Origin: an uncultured Clostridia bacterium | GTDB lineage: Bacteria > Bacillota > Clostridia > Christensenellales > Pumilibacteraceae | Length of the DNA: 64,000 bases | Direction: 5' to 3' | Assembly (NCBI GenBank): GCA_947175195.1 | Contig: CAMWLQ010000003.1 | Span: 124,001 to 188,000, forward strand | In this document: positions 8,374-15,635 of the stretch, piece by piece | How positions within the stretch are numbered: position 1 is the first letter of the stretch | Layout: each line of letters opens with the position of its first letter | Translations under genes and position numbers: made by a program | Notes under the pieces: generated by a model | The model's input: only the letters and a program-made list of their open reading frames with translations | The model's database searches: none | Told to the model about the DNA's origin: nothing

Positions 8374-9237
8374 TTAGCTTTTAATGTTTGTGTATAATCC
8401 GCTACATCCGCAAGGGAGCGCCACATCTTTTTGCTCCGTCGGCAAACACACCTCGTATGCCGAAACGTTGCCGCCCTGCAAATTGAGCGAAAGTATATTG
8501 GATATTGTTTGCGGCTGCAGTCCTGTTGTGTAGCTGTTTATCAAAAAGAATATCGGGTTATTCAGCACGCCTGCGGTCAGCTTGACAAGGTCGAAAATAT
8601 CGTCTTCCATTTTCCAAACCTCGCCGCCTGCGCCCCTACCGTAGCTGGGCGGGTCCATAATAACCGCGTCATACGACTTTCCACGCTTTATCTCGCGCGC
8701 GACAAACTTTTTACAGTCGTCTATTATAAAACGCGTGTTGGCGGAGTCCACGCCGTTGAGCTTGCAGTTGAGCATTGCGCGTTCCACCATACCCTTTGCC
8801 GCGTCCACATGCGTTACGTGCGCGCCGTGCTTTGCAAGCACCGCCGTCGATGCGCCCGTGTACGCAAACAAATTGAGTATTTTTATTTGCTTGCCGCGCG
8901 CCGCGTAAGCGTCCACAATGTCGGACAGCTTAGCCCAGTTGACAGCCTGTTCGGGAAACAGCCCCGTGTGCTTAAATCCAGTAGGCTTGACGTAAAACTT
9001 GCAGTCCCGCCAAGAAATTTGCCACTCGTCGGGCATGGGCTTGTTGACTATCCACCTGCCGCCGCCCGCCCTGTCGCGTTCGTACCGCGCGTGCGTGTCG
9101 AACTTTTTGTAATCGACGGTTGCGCGCCAAATCGCCTGCGGATCGGGACGGAGCAGCATTATGTCCTTCCAAAGCTCCAGCTTGAGCCCGTCGCCCGTGC
9201 CGAGTATTTTATAGTCTTTCCAATCGGGCGCTAACAT
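8374..9237 (-). CDS. SAM-dependent rRNA methyltransferase (RlmI/RlmK C-terminal type)
   Basis: A 287-residue Rossmann methyltransferase. The SAM-binding motif is NLFAYTGASTAVLAKHGA, the acidic motif VTHVDAAKGMV, and the catalytic motif MDPPSYGRG. This is the layout of the RlmI/RlmK C-terminal domain, which methylates 23S rRNA at cytosine or guanine; the PUA domain of full RlmI is absent. The start codon overlaps the ileS stop by 7 bases, which suggests translational coupling. The exact target is inferred only to the level of rRNA. Confidence 0.85.
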   Translation of the reverse strand: MLAPDWKDYKILGTGDGLKLELWKDIMLLRPDPQAIWRATVDYKKFDTHARYERDRAGGGRWIVNKPMPDEWQISWRDCKFYVKPTGFKHTGLFPEQAVNWAKLSDIVDAYAARGKQIKILNLFAYTGASTAVLAKHGAHVTHVDAAKGMVERAMLNCKLNGVDSANTRFIIDDCKKFVAREIKRGKSYDAVIMDPPSYGRGAGGEVWKMEDDIFDLVKLTAGVLNNPIFFLINSYTTGLQPQTISNILSLNLQGGNVSAYEVCLPTEQKDVALPCGCSGLYTNIKS

Positions 9238-12200
9238 TTTTCTACGGCAAACCTCGCGTCGTGTCCGTTTATATCGGCTTGCTCGCCGCCTGCCGCCAGC
9301 TTATTCACCTCGAGCGCAAGCGTGACCTTGGCAATGCGTTCGCCGTGCGTTTTAAACACGTTCTCGATAAAATCGTCGCCCGCATAATAAAGCTTTATCC
9401 TGTCGGTAACGTCAAATCCGTTATTTTTGCGCATTGTTTGAATTTTGGAAATTATCTCGCGCGCCGCGCCCTCACTCAGCAGCTCGTCGGTAAGCGTAAC
9501 GTCCAGCGCGACCGTCATATCCAAATCACTCTCCACCGAATACCCTTCGGCGCCGCGCGTGGCTATAAGCATATCATCCTTGGTAAGCTCGACCTTGTTG
9601 CCGTCCACCTCGAACGTGTACGTGCCGCCCGCAAGCGCGGTCTTAGCCGCGACGTCGCCGTTTTCAGCCAAATGCGTGCGGATAACGCCCACAAGCTTGC
9701 CGTACTTAGGTCCGACCGTTTTAAGCTGCGGCTTGACCTCGTAACCGGTAAGCTCGCTCGCGCCGCCAGCTACCACGTCTTTTACGTTAAGCTCGTCGGC
9801 AAGAATATCGGCGTACTCGAACGGGAAATCGCCCGCAACGATTACGCGCGATAAGGTTTGACGGTTTTTAATGCCGCTCTTGTTGCGCGCCGCTCTACCC
9901 AGCTCCGCCGCCTTAATCACTCTATCCATATCGGCGGAAAGCTTGGCGTCTATCATCTTTTTGTTGACCTTGGGGAAATCGGTCATATGCACCGAAACTG
10001 GCGCAGTATTATCCACACTGCACACAATGTTGCGGTAAATCTCTTCGGTTATAAACGGAACGTACGGCGCGGCAATGCGGCACAGCGTATTCAGTACGGT
10101 GTACAGCGTGTAGAACGCCGCCGTCTTGTCCTCGGACATACCGCCCACCCAAAACCTTTCGCGGCAGCGGCGCACGTACCAGTTGGAAAGCTTTTCGGTA
10201 TAGTCGGCTATGGCGCGCGCCGATTCGTACAGCTTATACCCGTTAAGATCGTTATCGACCTTTTGTACCAGCTCGTTCAGCTCGGACAGCGCCCACCTAT
10301 CCATCAACGAATATTTTACCTTTTTCTCGTCCACTCGTTTAGGGTTAAACTCGTCGATGTCAGCGTACATTACGTAGAACGCATAGGTGTTGTACAGCGT
10401 GCCCAAAAACTTGTTTTGCGATTCGGTCACCGCGCGCATATAAAAGCGCGAAGGCAGGTACGGCGCGGAGTTGGTATAATAATACCACCTTACGGCGTCG
10501 GCGCCCGTTGCGTCAAGCACCGACCACGGGTCTACCACGTTGCCCAAATGCTTGGACTGTTTCCTGCCCTGCTCGTCGGTAACGTGCCCGAGCACCAAGC
10601 AGTTTTTGAACGGCGCTTTATTAAACAGCAGTGTGGAAATTACGAGCAAGGTGTAAAACCATCCGCGCGTTTGATCGACCGCCTCGGATATGAAATCGGC
10701 GGGGAAGGTCTTTTCGAACACGTCCTTATTTTCGAACGGATAGTGATATTGCGCAAACGGCATAGACCCCGAATCGTACCAGCAGTCTATAACCTCGGGC
10801 GTGCGGTGCATTGTTCCGCCGCACGAGCATTTATAAGTCGCGCCGTCAACGTACGGCTTGTGCAGTTCTATATCGCCTTTTATGCCGCACTTTTCTTTGA
10901 GCTCGGCTTTGCTGCCGATAGCCTCGGTCTTGCCGCAATGATCGCACACCCAAATAGGCAACGGCGTGCCCCAAAACCTGTCGCGCGACAAGCCCCAGTC
11001 GATAACGTTTTCCAAAAAGTTGCCCATGCGACCCGTACCGATACTTTGCGGGTACCAGTTGACCGACGCATTGTTCTTGATTAGCTGATCCTTGACCGCA
11101 GTCGTCTTGATAAACCACGTTGAGCGCGCGTAGTACAAAAGCGGCGTATTGCACCGCCAGCAAAACGGATAGCTGTGCGTGACGGACGGAGCAGAAAGCA
11201 GCAGTCCGCGCTTTTTGAGGTCGGCTATAATGTCCTTGTCCGTGTCCTTGCAAAACTTGCCTTCAAGCCATTGCGGCTCGGTAAACCTGCCGCACTCGTC
11301 TATAGTTTGCACAAACGGAAGTGCGTTTGTCCTGCCTACCCGCGCGTCGTCCTCGCCGAACGCAGGCGCGATATGAACAATGCCCGTGCCCTCGGTGAGC
11401 ATTACGTAGCCGTCGGCAACAACCTTGTAGCAGTCGGCGTCGCCCGTGTACGTTTTGAACAGCGGCTCGTAGTGCACGCCCACAAGCTCGCCGCCCTTTA
11501 CGGTTTTGATAATGTTATAGTTTTCGAAATGCTTGCTTGCAAGCTCTTTTGCCAATACGTATTTTTGCCCGTCCGCCTCGATTAAAACGTAATCGAATTC
11601 GGCGTTTACGCACAGCGCAACGTTGCTGGGCAGCGTCCACGGCGTAGTGGTCCATGCAAGCAGCTTGCAGCCGCCTTCGTAATCGGTATTAAACCCGACC
11701 ACGGCGGTGCGCTCGGTTACGTCCTTGTAGCCTTGCGCCACCTCGTGCGAGGAAAGCGCCGTGCCGCAGCGCGGGCAGTACGGAACAATCTTGTGTCCCT
11801 TATAAATCAATCCTTTATCGAAAATGGTTTTGAGCGACCACCACACCGATTCGATGTAATTGTCGTCGTAGGTTACGTAAGGCTTGTCCATATCCGCCCA
11901 GTAGCCTACGCGTTCGCTCATGCGCTCCCATTCGGACTTGTATTTCCACACGCTTTGCTTGCACTTGCCTATAAACGGCTCTACGCCGTACTTTTCTATA
12001 TCCTGCTTGCCGTCGATGCTGAGCGACTTTTCCACCTCCAGCTCTACGGGCAGTCCGTGCGTGTCCCAGCCCGCCTTGCGCAGTACGTGCTTACCCTTCA
12101 TTGTGTGGAAACGCGGAATAATATCCTTCATTGTGCGCGTGAGAACATGCCCCACGTGCGGTTTGCCGTTTGCCGTGGGCGGACCGTCGTAGAACGAAAA

Positions 12201-12317
12201 CTCGTCGCCGCCCTCCCGTAACTGTATACTCTTGTTAAAGACGTCGTTTTCCTTCCAGAACTCGAGCACGCGTTTTTCCATGCCGACCGGATTGTAGCTT
12301 TCTACCTTTTTGTACAT
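9231..12317 (-). CDS. ileS: Isoleucine--tRNA ligase
   Basis: A 1028-residue class I aminoacyl-tRNA synthetase that charges tRNA-Ile and edits valine. The HIGH motif is PHVGHVLT near residue 52, the editing domain shows TTTPWTLPSNVAL, and the KMSKS loop reads GRKQSKHLGN with Gln in place of Met. The CWYDSGSMPFAQ block is present. Length and the C-terminal anticodon region resemble the eukaryote-like IleS clade common in Clostridia. GAGAGGAAG precedes the start. No T-box was recognised upstream; instead a hairpin with a T-run and a small ORF lie in the leader. The gene is first in a run with the methyltransferase and the pseudouridine synthase. Confidence 0.97.
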   Translation of the reverse strand: MYKKVESYNPVGMEKRVLEFWKENDVFNKSIQLREGGDEFSFYDGPPTANGKPHVGHVLTRTMKDIIPRFHTMKGKHVLRKAGWDTHGLPVELEVEKSLSIDGKQDIEKYGVEPFIGKCKQSVWKYKSEWERMSERVGYWADMDKPYVTYDDNYIESVWWSLKTIFDKGLIYKGHKIVPYCPRCGTALSSHEVAQGYKDVTERTAVVGFNTDYEGGCKLLAWTTTPWTLPSNVALCVNAEFDYVLIEADGQKYVLAKELASKHFENYNIIKTVKGGELVGVHYEPLFKTYTGDADCYKVVADGYVMLTEGTGIVHIAPAFGEDDARVGRTNALPFVQTIDECGRFTEPQWLEGKFCKDTDKDIIADLKKRGLLLSAPSVTHSYPFCWRCNTPLLYYARSTWFIKTTAVKDQLIKNNASVNWYPQSIGTGRMGNFLENVIDWGLSRDRFWGTPLPIWVCDHCGKTEAIGSKAELKEKCGIKGDIELHKPYVDGATYKCSCGGTMHRTPEVIDCWYDSGSMPFAQYHYPFENKDVFEKTFPADFISEAVDQTRGWFYTLLVISTLLFNKAPFKNCLVLGHVTDEQGRKQSKHLGNVVDPWSVLDATGADAVRWYYYTNSAPYLPSRFYMRAVTESQNKFLGTLYNTYAFYVMYADIDEFNPKRVDEKKVKYSLMDRWALSELNELVQKVDNDLNGYKLYESARAIADYTEKLSNWYVRRCRERFWVGGMSEDKTAAFYTLYTVLNTLCRIAAPYVPFITEEIYRNIVCSVDNTAPVSVHMTDFPKVNKKMIDAKLSADMDRVIKAAELGRAARNKSGIKNRQTLSRVIVAGDFPFEYADILADELNVKDVVAGGASELTGYEVKPQLKTVGPKYGKLVGVIRTHLAENGDVAAKTALAGGTYTFEVDGNKVELTKDDMLIATRGAEGYSVESDLDMTVALDVTLTDELLSEGAAREIISKIQTMRKNNGFDVTDRIKLYYAGDDFIENVFKTHGERIAKVTLALEVNKLAAGGEQADINGHDARFAVEKC

Positions 12318-12466
12318 AACTTCCTCTCAACCGTAAAAGTAAATTTCAATGAAAAAACGAGCCCGACAAATGTAACAAATGCGGCAAACGCATACGTTAT
12401 GGGATTTGTCGGATTGTAAGATAACCTATACGCGCTTAGCGTCTTTGTCACCTTAGTTCCGCTCAT
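12302..12466 (-). CDS. Possible 54-residue small membrane protein overlapping the ileS start
   Basis: An ATG at 12466 lies 7 bases after the -10 box and opens a 54-codon frame that ends 16 bases inside ileS. The first 22 residues are polar (start MSGTKVTKTLSAYR), followed by a hydrophobic stretch (ITYAFAAFVTFVGLVFSL) long enough for one membrane helix and a basic tail. No Shine-Dalgarno is possible if transcription starts where predicted. It may be a real small protein, a leader ORF coupled to ileS, or chance; the hairpin in the same DNA argues for caution. Confidence 0.35.
   Translation of the reverse strand: MSGTKVTKTLSAYRLSYNPTNPITYAFAAFVTFVGLVFSLKFTFTVERKLCTKR
12351..12412 (-). terminator. 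Attenuator-like hairpin in the ileS leader
   Basis: On the minus strand CCGACAAAT (from 12412) pairs with ATTTGTCGG (to 12363), enclosing a small ATGCG/CGCAT hairpin. Six T residues follow after 5 bases (12357-12352). It lies between the promoter and ileS, so it may be a conditional terminator. No T-box sequence (GGTGG..ACCGCG) was found. Confidence 0.45.
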
Positions 12467-12472
12467 ACCTGT

Positions 12473-12501
12473 ATTTTATCACATACGCCTTTGTAGGTCA
12501 A
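12473..12501 (-). promoter_or_regulatory. Promoter of ileS and the small ORF
   Basis: Minus-strand TTGACC (12496-12501), 17-bp spacer, TAAAAT (12473-12478). The predicted start is the ATG at 12466. It is divergent from the kinase promoter. Confidence 0.7.
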
Positions 12502-12564
12502 TCAAATTATTAAGTTTTATGTAAATTTGATAATCAAGTAAATCCAAATTAGCCGCTCTATATC

Positions 12565-12593
12565 TTGACAAATAACTACGATAGAGGTATAAT
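12565..12593 (+). promoter_or_regulatory. Perfect-consensus promoter of the Ser/Thr kinase
   Basis: TTGACA (12565-12570), exactly 17 bp, TATAAT (12588-12593). The ATG begins 9 bases after the -10 box, leaving at most about two bases of 5' leader. Confidence 0.85.
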
Positions 12594-12601
12594 AAATAAC
12601 G

Positions 12602-13615
12602 ATGCAAGACACGAGAGATATACGCTCAATATGCATGAACTGCTTTGCCACTCTCGACCCGAGAACGCGGGTATGCCCGCGGTGCGGCAAACGCGGCGAC
12701 GATCCGTCGCCCATAGGCGCATTGCCGCTTAGGACAATGCTGTCGGGCAGATACATTGTAGGCGCGCCGCTCGGGCGCGGCGGATTCGGCATAACCTACA
12801 AGGCGTACGATATGTACACCTCGTCTTGCGTTGCCATAAAGGAATTCTTTCCCAAGGGCTACACCAATCGCTTACCTCATTCGAGCGTGGTGGAAATAGG
12901 CACGGGCGAAAACGCCAAGGCATTCAACTACTGGCTGACGGCGTTTATACAAGAGGCAAAGGTGCTGACGTCCATAAAACACCTCGAGGGCATTGTCAGC
13001 ATTTTGGACTTTTTCCTTACCAACAACACGGCGTACATAGTTATGGAATACCTAAACGGTATGAGCCTGCACCGCTTTATCAACGGTCGCGGCGGTAAGC
13101 TGCACATGACGGAAACGCTCAACATTATGCGTTCGGTAATAGAAACGCTGTTACGGTTGCACCAGCACGGCGTTATACATAAGGACATCTCGCCCGAAAA
13201 TATTCAAATCGTCGATAACAGAATGATTAAGCTGATAGACTTCGGCGCGGCGTCCATTTATACGCAAAACGTGCAAAAGCCGTTCTTTGTTCTCAAAAAG
13301 GGCTATTCCCCTCTCGAGCTGTACACGCAAGGCGGCAGCCAAGGGCCGTGGACGGATATATACGAGCTGGGCGCAACAATATACACCTGCCTGGTCGGCA
13401 ATCCTCCGCCCGAGGCGACTGAGCGCCGATTGAACGACAAAATCATCCCGCCGTCGGCACTGGGCGTAAAGATACAACCCGTGCGCGAGCGGACGCTACT
13501 CAAAGCATTGTCAGTCTACCCCAAGGACAGGTACTCCAATATAGCGGCGTTCCAGCAAATGTTTTACGGCGAGTTTATGCCGAACACAGTGTTGCACACA
13601 AGACCGCAAAATTAA
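12602..13615 (+). CDS. Serine/threonine protein kinase with N-terminal zinc ribbon
   Basis: A 337-residue Hanks-type kinase. Residues 11-30 form a zinc ribbon with two Cys pairs (CMNC and CPRC). The kinase domain follows: glycine loop GRGGFGITY, Lys in VAIKEFF, catalytic loop HKDISPEN, DFG in KLIDFGAAS, and SPLELY in place of APE. There is no transmembrane segment or PASTA repeat, so it is a soluble kinase unlike PrkC. It stands alone between divergent ileS and a terminator, with no phosphatase, FHA or other partner beside it. The substrate is unknown. The consensus promoter and lack of a Shine-Dalgarno suggest leaderless expression. Confidence 0.9.
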   Translation: MQDTRDIRSICMNCFATLDPRTRVCPRCGKRGDDPSPIGALPLRTMLSGRYIVGAPLGRGGFGITYKAYDMYTSSCVAIKEFFPKGYTNRLPHSSVVEIGTGENAKAFNYWLTAFIQEAKVLTSIKHLEGIVSILDFFLTNNTAYIVMEYLNGMSLHRFINGRGGKLHMTETLNIMRSVIETLLRLHQHGVIHKDISPENIQIVDNRMIKLIDFGAASIYTQNVQKPFFVLKKGYSPLELYTQGGSQGPWTDIYELGATIYTCLVGNPPPEATERRLNDKIIPPSALGVKIQPVRERTLLKALSVYPKDRYSNIAAFQQMFYGEFMPNTVLHTRPQN

Positions 13616-13633
13616 TAAATACTCCGAAAACAA

Positions 13634-13677
13634 ATAGCCCACTGACTTCGGCGAAGTACAGTGGGCTATATCTTTTA
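13634..13677. terminator. Terminator between convergent genes
   Basis: ATAGCCCACTG (13634-13644) pairs with CAGTGGGCTAT (13659-13669), followed by ATCTTTT. It serves the kinase and probably the convergent hydrolase gene. Confidence 0.85.
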
Positions 13678-13690
13678 AATTAAAATTTAA

Positions 13691-14170
13691 CTAACCCAGT
13701 GTTTCAATGCTGCAACCATTACGCGCATAATAGTCTAACATTTCGGGGATTTTCTTTTTGTCGTAACTTGTAATACAGTTGGATAAAACGTGAACTTTGT
13801 AACCGTTCTTTGCCATATTATAGCAAGTCGATTTTACACAAGCAACAGCGTCCGCACCTGCCACATAAAACTCTTTTATGTCGTTCTCACTTATAAAAGC
13901 GGCAAATGTTTCACTAGTCAATGCGTTGCCCTTGCTTTTAACAAATATGTTCTCCGACACAATTTTCATATCGGGTACTAATTCGGCGCCATGAGTGTCG
14001 GGCTTAAACGTTCGAGTTCCTGCCGATAAGTTGTTATGTTTGATATAGACTACATGAATATCGTGGGCAATAGCCCAATCAATAGCGGAATTGATATTTC
14101 CGATTACTTCTTTGTAGTTTTTTGTAATGTCATTTTGAATATCAATTACAACTAATGCTTTATTTGTCAT
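13691..14170 (-). CDS. Cysteine hydrolase of the isochorismatase/nicotinamidase family
   Basis: A 159-residue hydrolase. The catalytic triad of the family is visible: Asp in VVIDIQND at the N-terminus, Lys in YIKHNN, and nucleophilic Cys in ADAVACVKSTC preceded by a cis-peptide-type segment. The family includes nicotinamidases, isochorismatases and N-carbamoyl hydrolases; the substrate is not determinable. The start is the ATG at 14170, preceded by GAGGGAG, rather than an in-frame ATG 33 bases upstream. Length is slightly short for nicotinamidase, which leaves a generic amidase more likely. Confidence 0.88.
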   Translation of the reverse strand: MTNKALVVIDIQNDITKNYKEVIGNINSAIDWAIAHDIHVVYIKHNNLSAGTRTFKPDTHGAELVPDMKIVSENIFVKSKGNALTSETFAAFISENDIKEFYVAGADAVACVKSTCYNMAKNGYKVHVLSNCITSYDKKKIPEMLDYYARNGCSIETLG

Positions 14171-14209
14171 ATACTTCTCCCTCGTTAAATTATTATTTAT
14201 CATAATTAT

Positions 14210-14238
14210 ATTATAGCAAACCCGTGGGCAAAAAGCAA
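14210..14238 (-). promoter_or_regulatory. Promoter of the cysteine hydrolase gene
   Basis: Minus-strand TTGCTT (14233-14238), 17-bp spacer, TATAAT (14210-14215). Confidence 0.75.
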
Positions 14239-14316
14239 TTACTATTGTTTAATCACTGCTATTTATCGGTATGAAATGCACTGTCAACAGTGGATTTTTA
14301 AATTTATGAAAAACGC

Positions 14317-14345
14317 TTGATTTTTGCGAATGAATAACGTATAAT
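14317..14345 (+). promoter_or_regulatory. Promoter of the SRP RNA gene
   Basis: TTGATT (14317-14322), 17-bp spacer, TATAAT (14340-14345), with the predicted start at about 14352, where the RNA's 5' stem begins. Confidence 0.8.
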
Positions 14346-14350
14346 AGTTG

Positions 14351-14619
14351 TACTGCGCTAGACGGAGAGGCAGCGGCACTCTGTAACCTACAATCCGCTA
14401 TAGATGGGTCGAACGCCGTCCTCGGTTTGCGTATGGGAGGACAGTTGCCGTTAGGTGATGTTGATACTAAGGTCTTGTGCAACGTCTGCTTGCGAACCGT
14501 GTCAGGGCTTGACCGCAGCAGCACTAAACAAGATGTGGCGTGTGCCACAAGGTAGCTTTAGCGGAGTCAACCGACGGAAAAACGCTTCGGTGCGTATTAT
14601 CAAAGACGGTGCGCAGTTT
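14351..14619 (+). ncRNA. ffs: Signal recognition particle RNA, long Gram-positive type
   Basis: The Alu domain is clear: GGAGAGGCAGCGGC, CTGTAACCTACAATCCGCT and GGGTCGAACGCC follow the order of the Bacillus scRNA. The S domain contains GAACCGTGTCAGG and AGCAGCACTAA, the two sides of the Ffh-binding symmetric loop. The ends ACTGCGC (14352) and GCGCAGT (14617) pair. The RNA scaffolds Ffh for cotranslational targeting of membrane proteins. The apical loop between the two S-domain blocks reads GCTTGACCGC rather than the usual GGAA type. The ends are estimated from the pairing and the flanking promoter and terminator. Confidence 0.93.
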
Positions 14620-14621
14620 CG

Positions 14622-14658
14622 AAACCCGACGAACATATATTGCTCGTCGGGTTTTGAA
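14622..14658 (+). terminator. Terminator of SRP RNA
   Basis: AAACCCGACGA (14622-14632) pairs with TCGTCGGGTTT (14644-14654), and TTTT lies at the 3' side. Confidence 0.9.
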
Positions 14659-14697
14659 TTGCTAAATATTTTAAGAATAATCAAACCAAACAAACTG

Positions 14698-14738
14698 CCG
14701 ACAAAAGCGTCGCCAAGCCTTCGGCTTGTCGGGTTTTG
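14698..14738 (+). terminator. Second terminator-like hairpin, partly duplicated from the first
   Basis: CCGACAA (14698-14704) and TTGTCGG (14726-14732) enclose AAGCC-TTC-GGCTT and precede GTTTTG. The segment GTCGGGTTTTGAATTG recurs from the SRP RNA terminator about 80 bases upstream. It may also end the minus-strand operon whose last gene stops at 14760. Confidence 0.55.
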
Positions 14739-14759
14739 AATTGAAAAATATTACATAAA

Positions 14760-15635
14760 TCAATTACCACATTTACCGCAGTTTGAACAGCCGTTGCAAA
14801 TGAGTCGGTTGCCGCAACGCTGACAGTTTGCTCGATAATGCGGAATGTATAGTTCGCTCTTGGGAACAGACAAGCCAAATCTATCGGTCAGCTTGAATTC
14901 TATAGGCTTGCCGCTGTGCGACAGACCTTCCGCATACGCCATATACGTTTGGCGTATTTTGCTTTTGATAAATTGCGTTCTACCGTTCTTTACGTAATAA
15001 TTGCCCGTTTCTATAAACGCAAAAGTCACGTCGTAAGCCTGACACTCGTCCGATAGCTTTTTGACCCAATCGTAATGACACGGGCGCGCGCCGTCATAGT
15101 TTTCCCCGCCGCAAATGACCTGCTCGATTTGTCCCTGCTCCAAATACTTTGCAATCGATATTTCGCCAATCAACGGCGCAGTCATAATGCCCTTGTGCTT
15201 AAACGGCAAGCTGTGCAGTACTGGTATGCGCTCGTCGGCGCGGCGTTGGTTTTCGCACGTGACGTTAAAGAACACGTTTTCCCAGCCGTCGCCCCAATCC
15301 TTAGGGAGTAGCTTACTTACGCGTTCGGGGCGCTTAGTCAATAGAAAAAATTTGACGTCAGGTCGGTCGTGAATAATGTTCCACGCCTCGTTGCGCCATT
15401 CGTCCGCGCCTTCCACAAAAAAGTCGGACGTCATGCATACGCGTATCATCTCCCCGCTTTTCACCTTGTAGCTGCCGTCGCGGTTTTTGGCAAGCGGATA
15501 ATAAAAGCCGTTGGTCTTTGTCACGACCGAGCTGTCGCCGCCGCCATGCGTTTTGTCGAGATAATACATATAGCAGTGCGCACAGCCCTCGCTGCATTTT
15601 TGACAGCCGTGCCACGGATTCCAAATATCGTGCAT
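14760..15635 (-). CDS. DUF5131 (phage Gp37/Gp68-like) family protein with Cys-rich tail
   Basis: A 291-residue protein of a family first noted in phages and plasmids and of unknown function. It begins MHDIWNPWHGC, then Cys residues spaced CQKCSEGCAHCYMY, a radical-SAM-like cluster motif, and later VCMTSDFF, LLTKRP, TCENQ and CGGENYDGARP, all typical of DUF5131. The last 20 residues add CQRCGN and CNGCSNCGKC, which look metal-binding. The start at 15635 shares one base with the sirtuin stop (TAATG) with AAAGGTG ahead, so translation is coupled. It is the last gene of the RiPP/ADP-ribosylation operon. A radical SAM or Fe-S role is inference from the Cys spacing. Confidence 0.8.
   Translation of the reverse strand: MHDIWNPWHGCQKCSEGCAHCYMYYLDKTHGGGDSSVVTKTNGFYYPLAKNRDGSYKVKSGEMIRVCMTSDFFVEGADEWRNEAWNIIHDRPDVKFFLLTKRPERVSKLLPKDWGDGWENVFFNVTCENQRRADERIPVLHSLPFKHKGIMTAPLIGEISIAKYLEQGQIEQVICGGENYDGARPCHYDWVKKLSDECQAYDVTFAFIETGNYYVKNGRTQFIKSKIRQTYMAYAEGLSHSGKPIEFKLTDRFGLSVPKSELYIPHYRANCQRCGNRLICNGCSNCGKCGN

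Noticed and set aside
10009..10017. DnaA-box match TTATCCACA in ileS, and another at 32238-32246 in prs
   Set aside because: Single perfect matches inside coding genes, no cluster and no AT-rich unwinding region, so not an origin.
12318..12466. T-box riboswitch before ileS
   Set aside because: The leader is too short and lacks the GGTGG/ACCGCG antiterminator sequence; lysS and serS leaders also show none.
14249..14739. Short frames on both strands at 14.3-14.7 kb
   Set aside because: The DNA is the SRP RNA gene with promoter and terminator.
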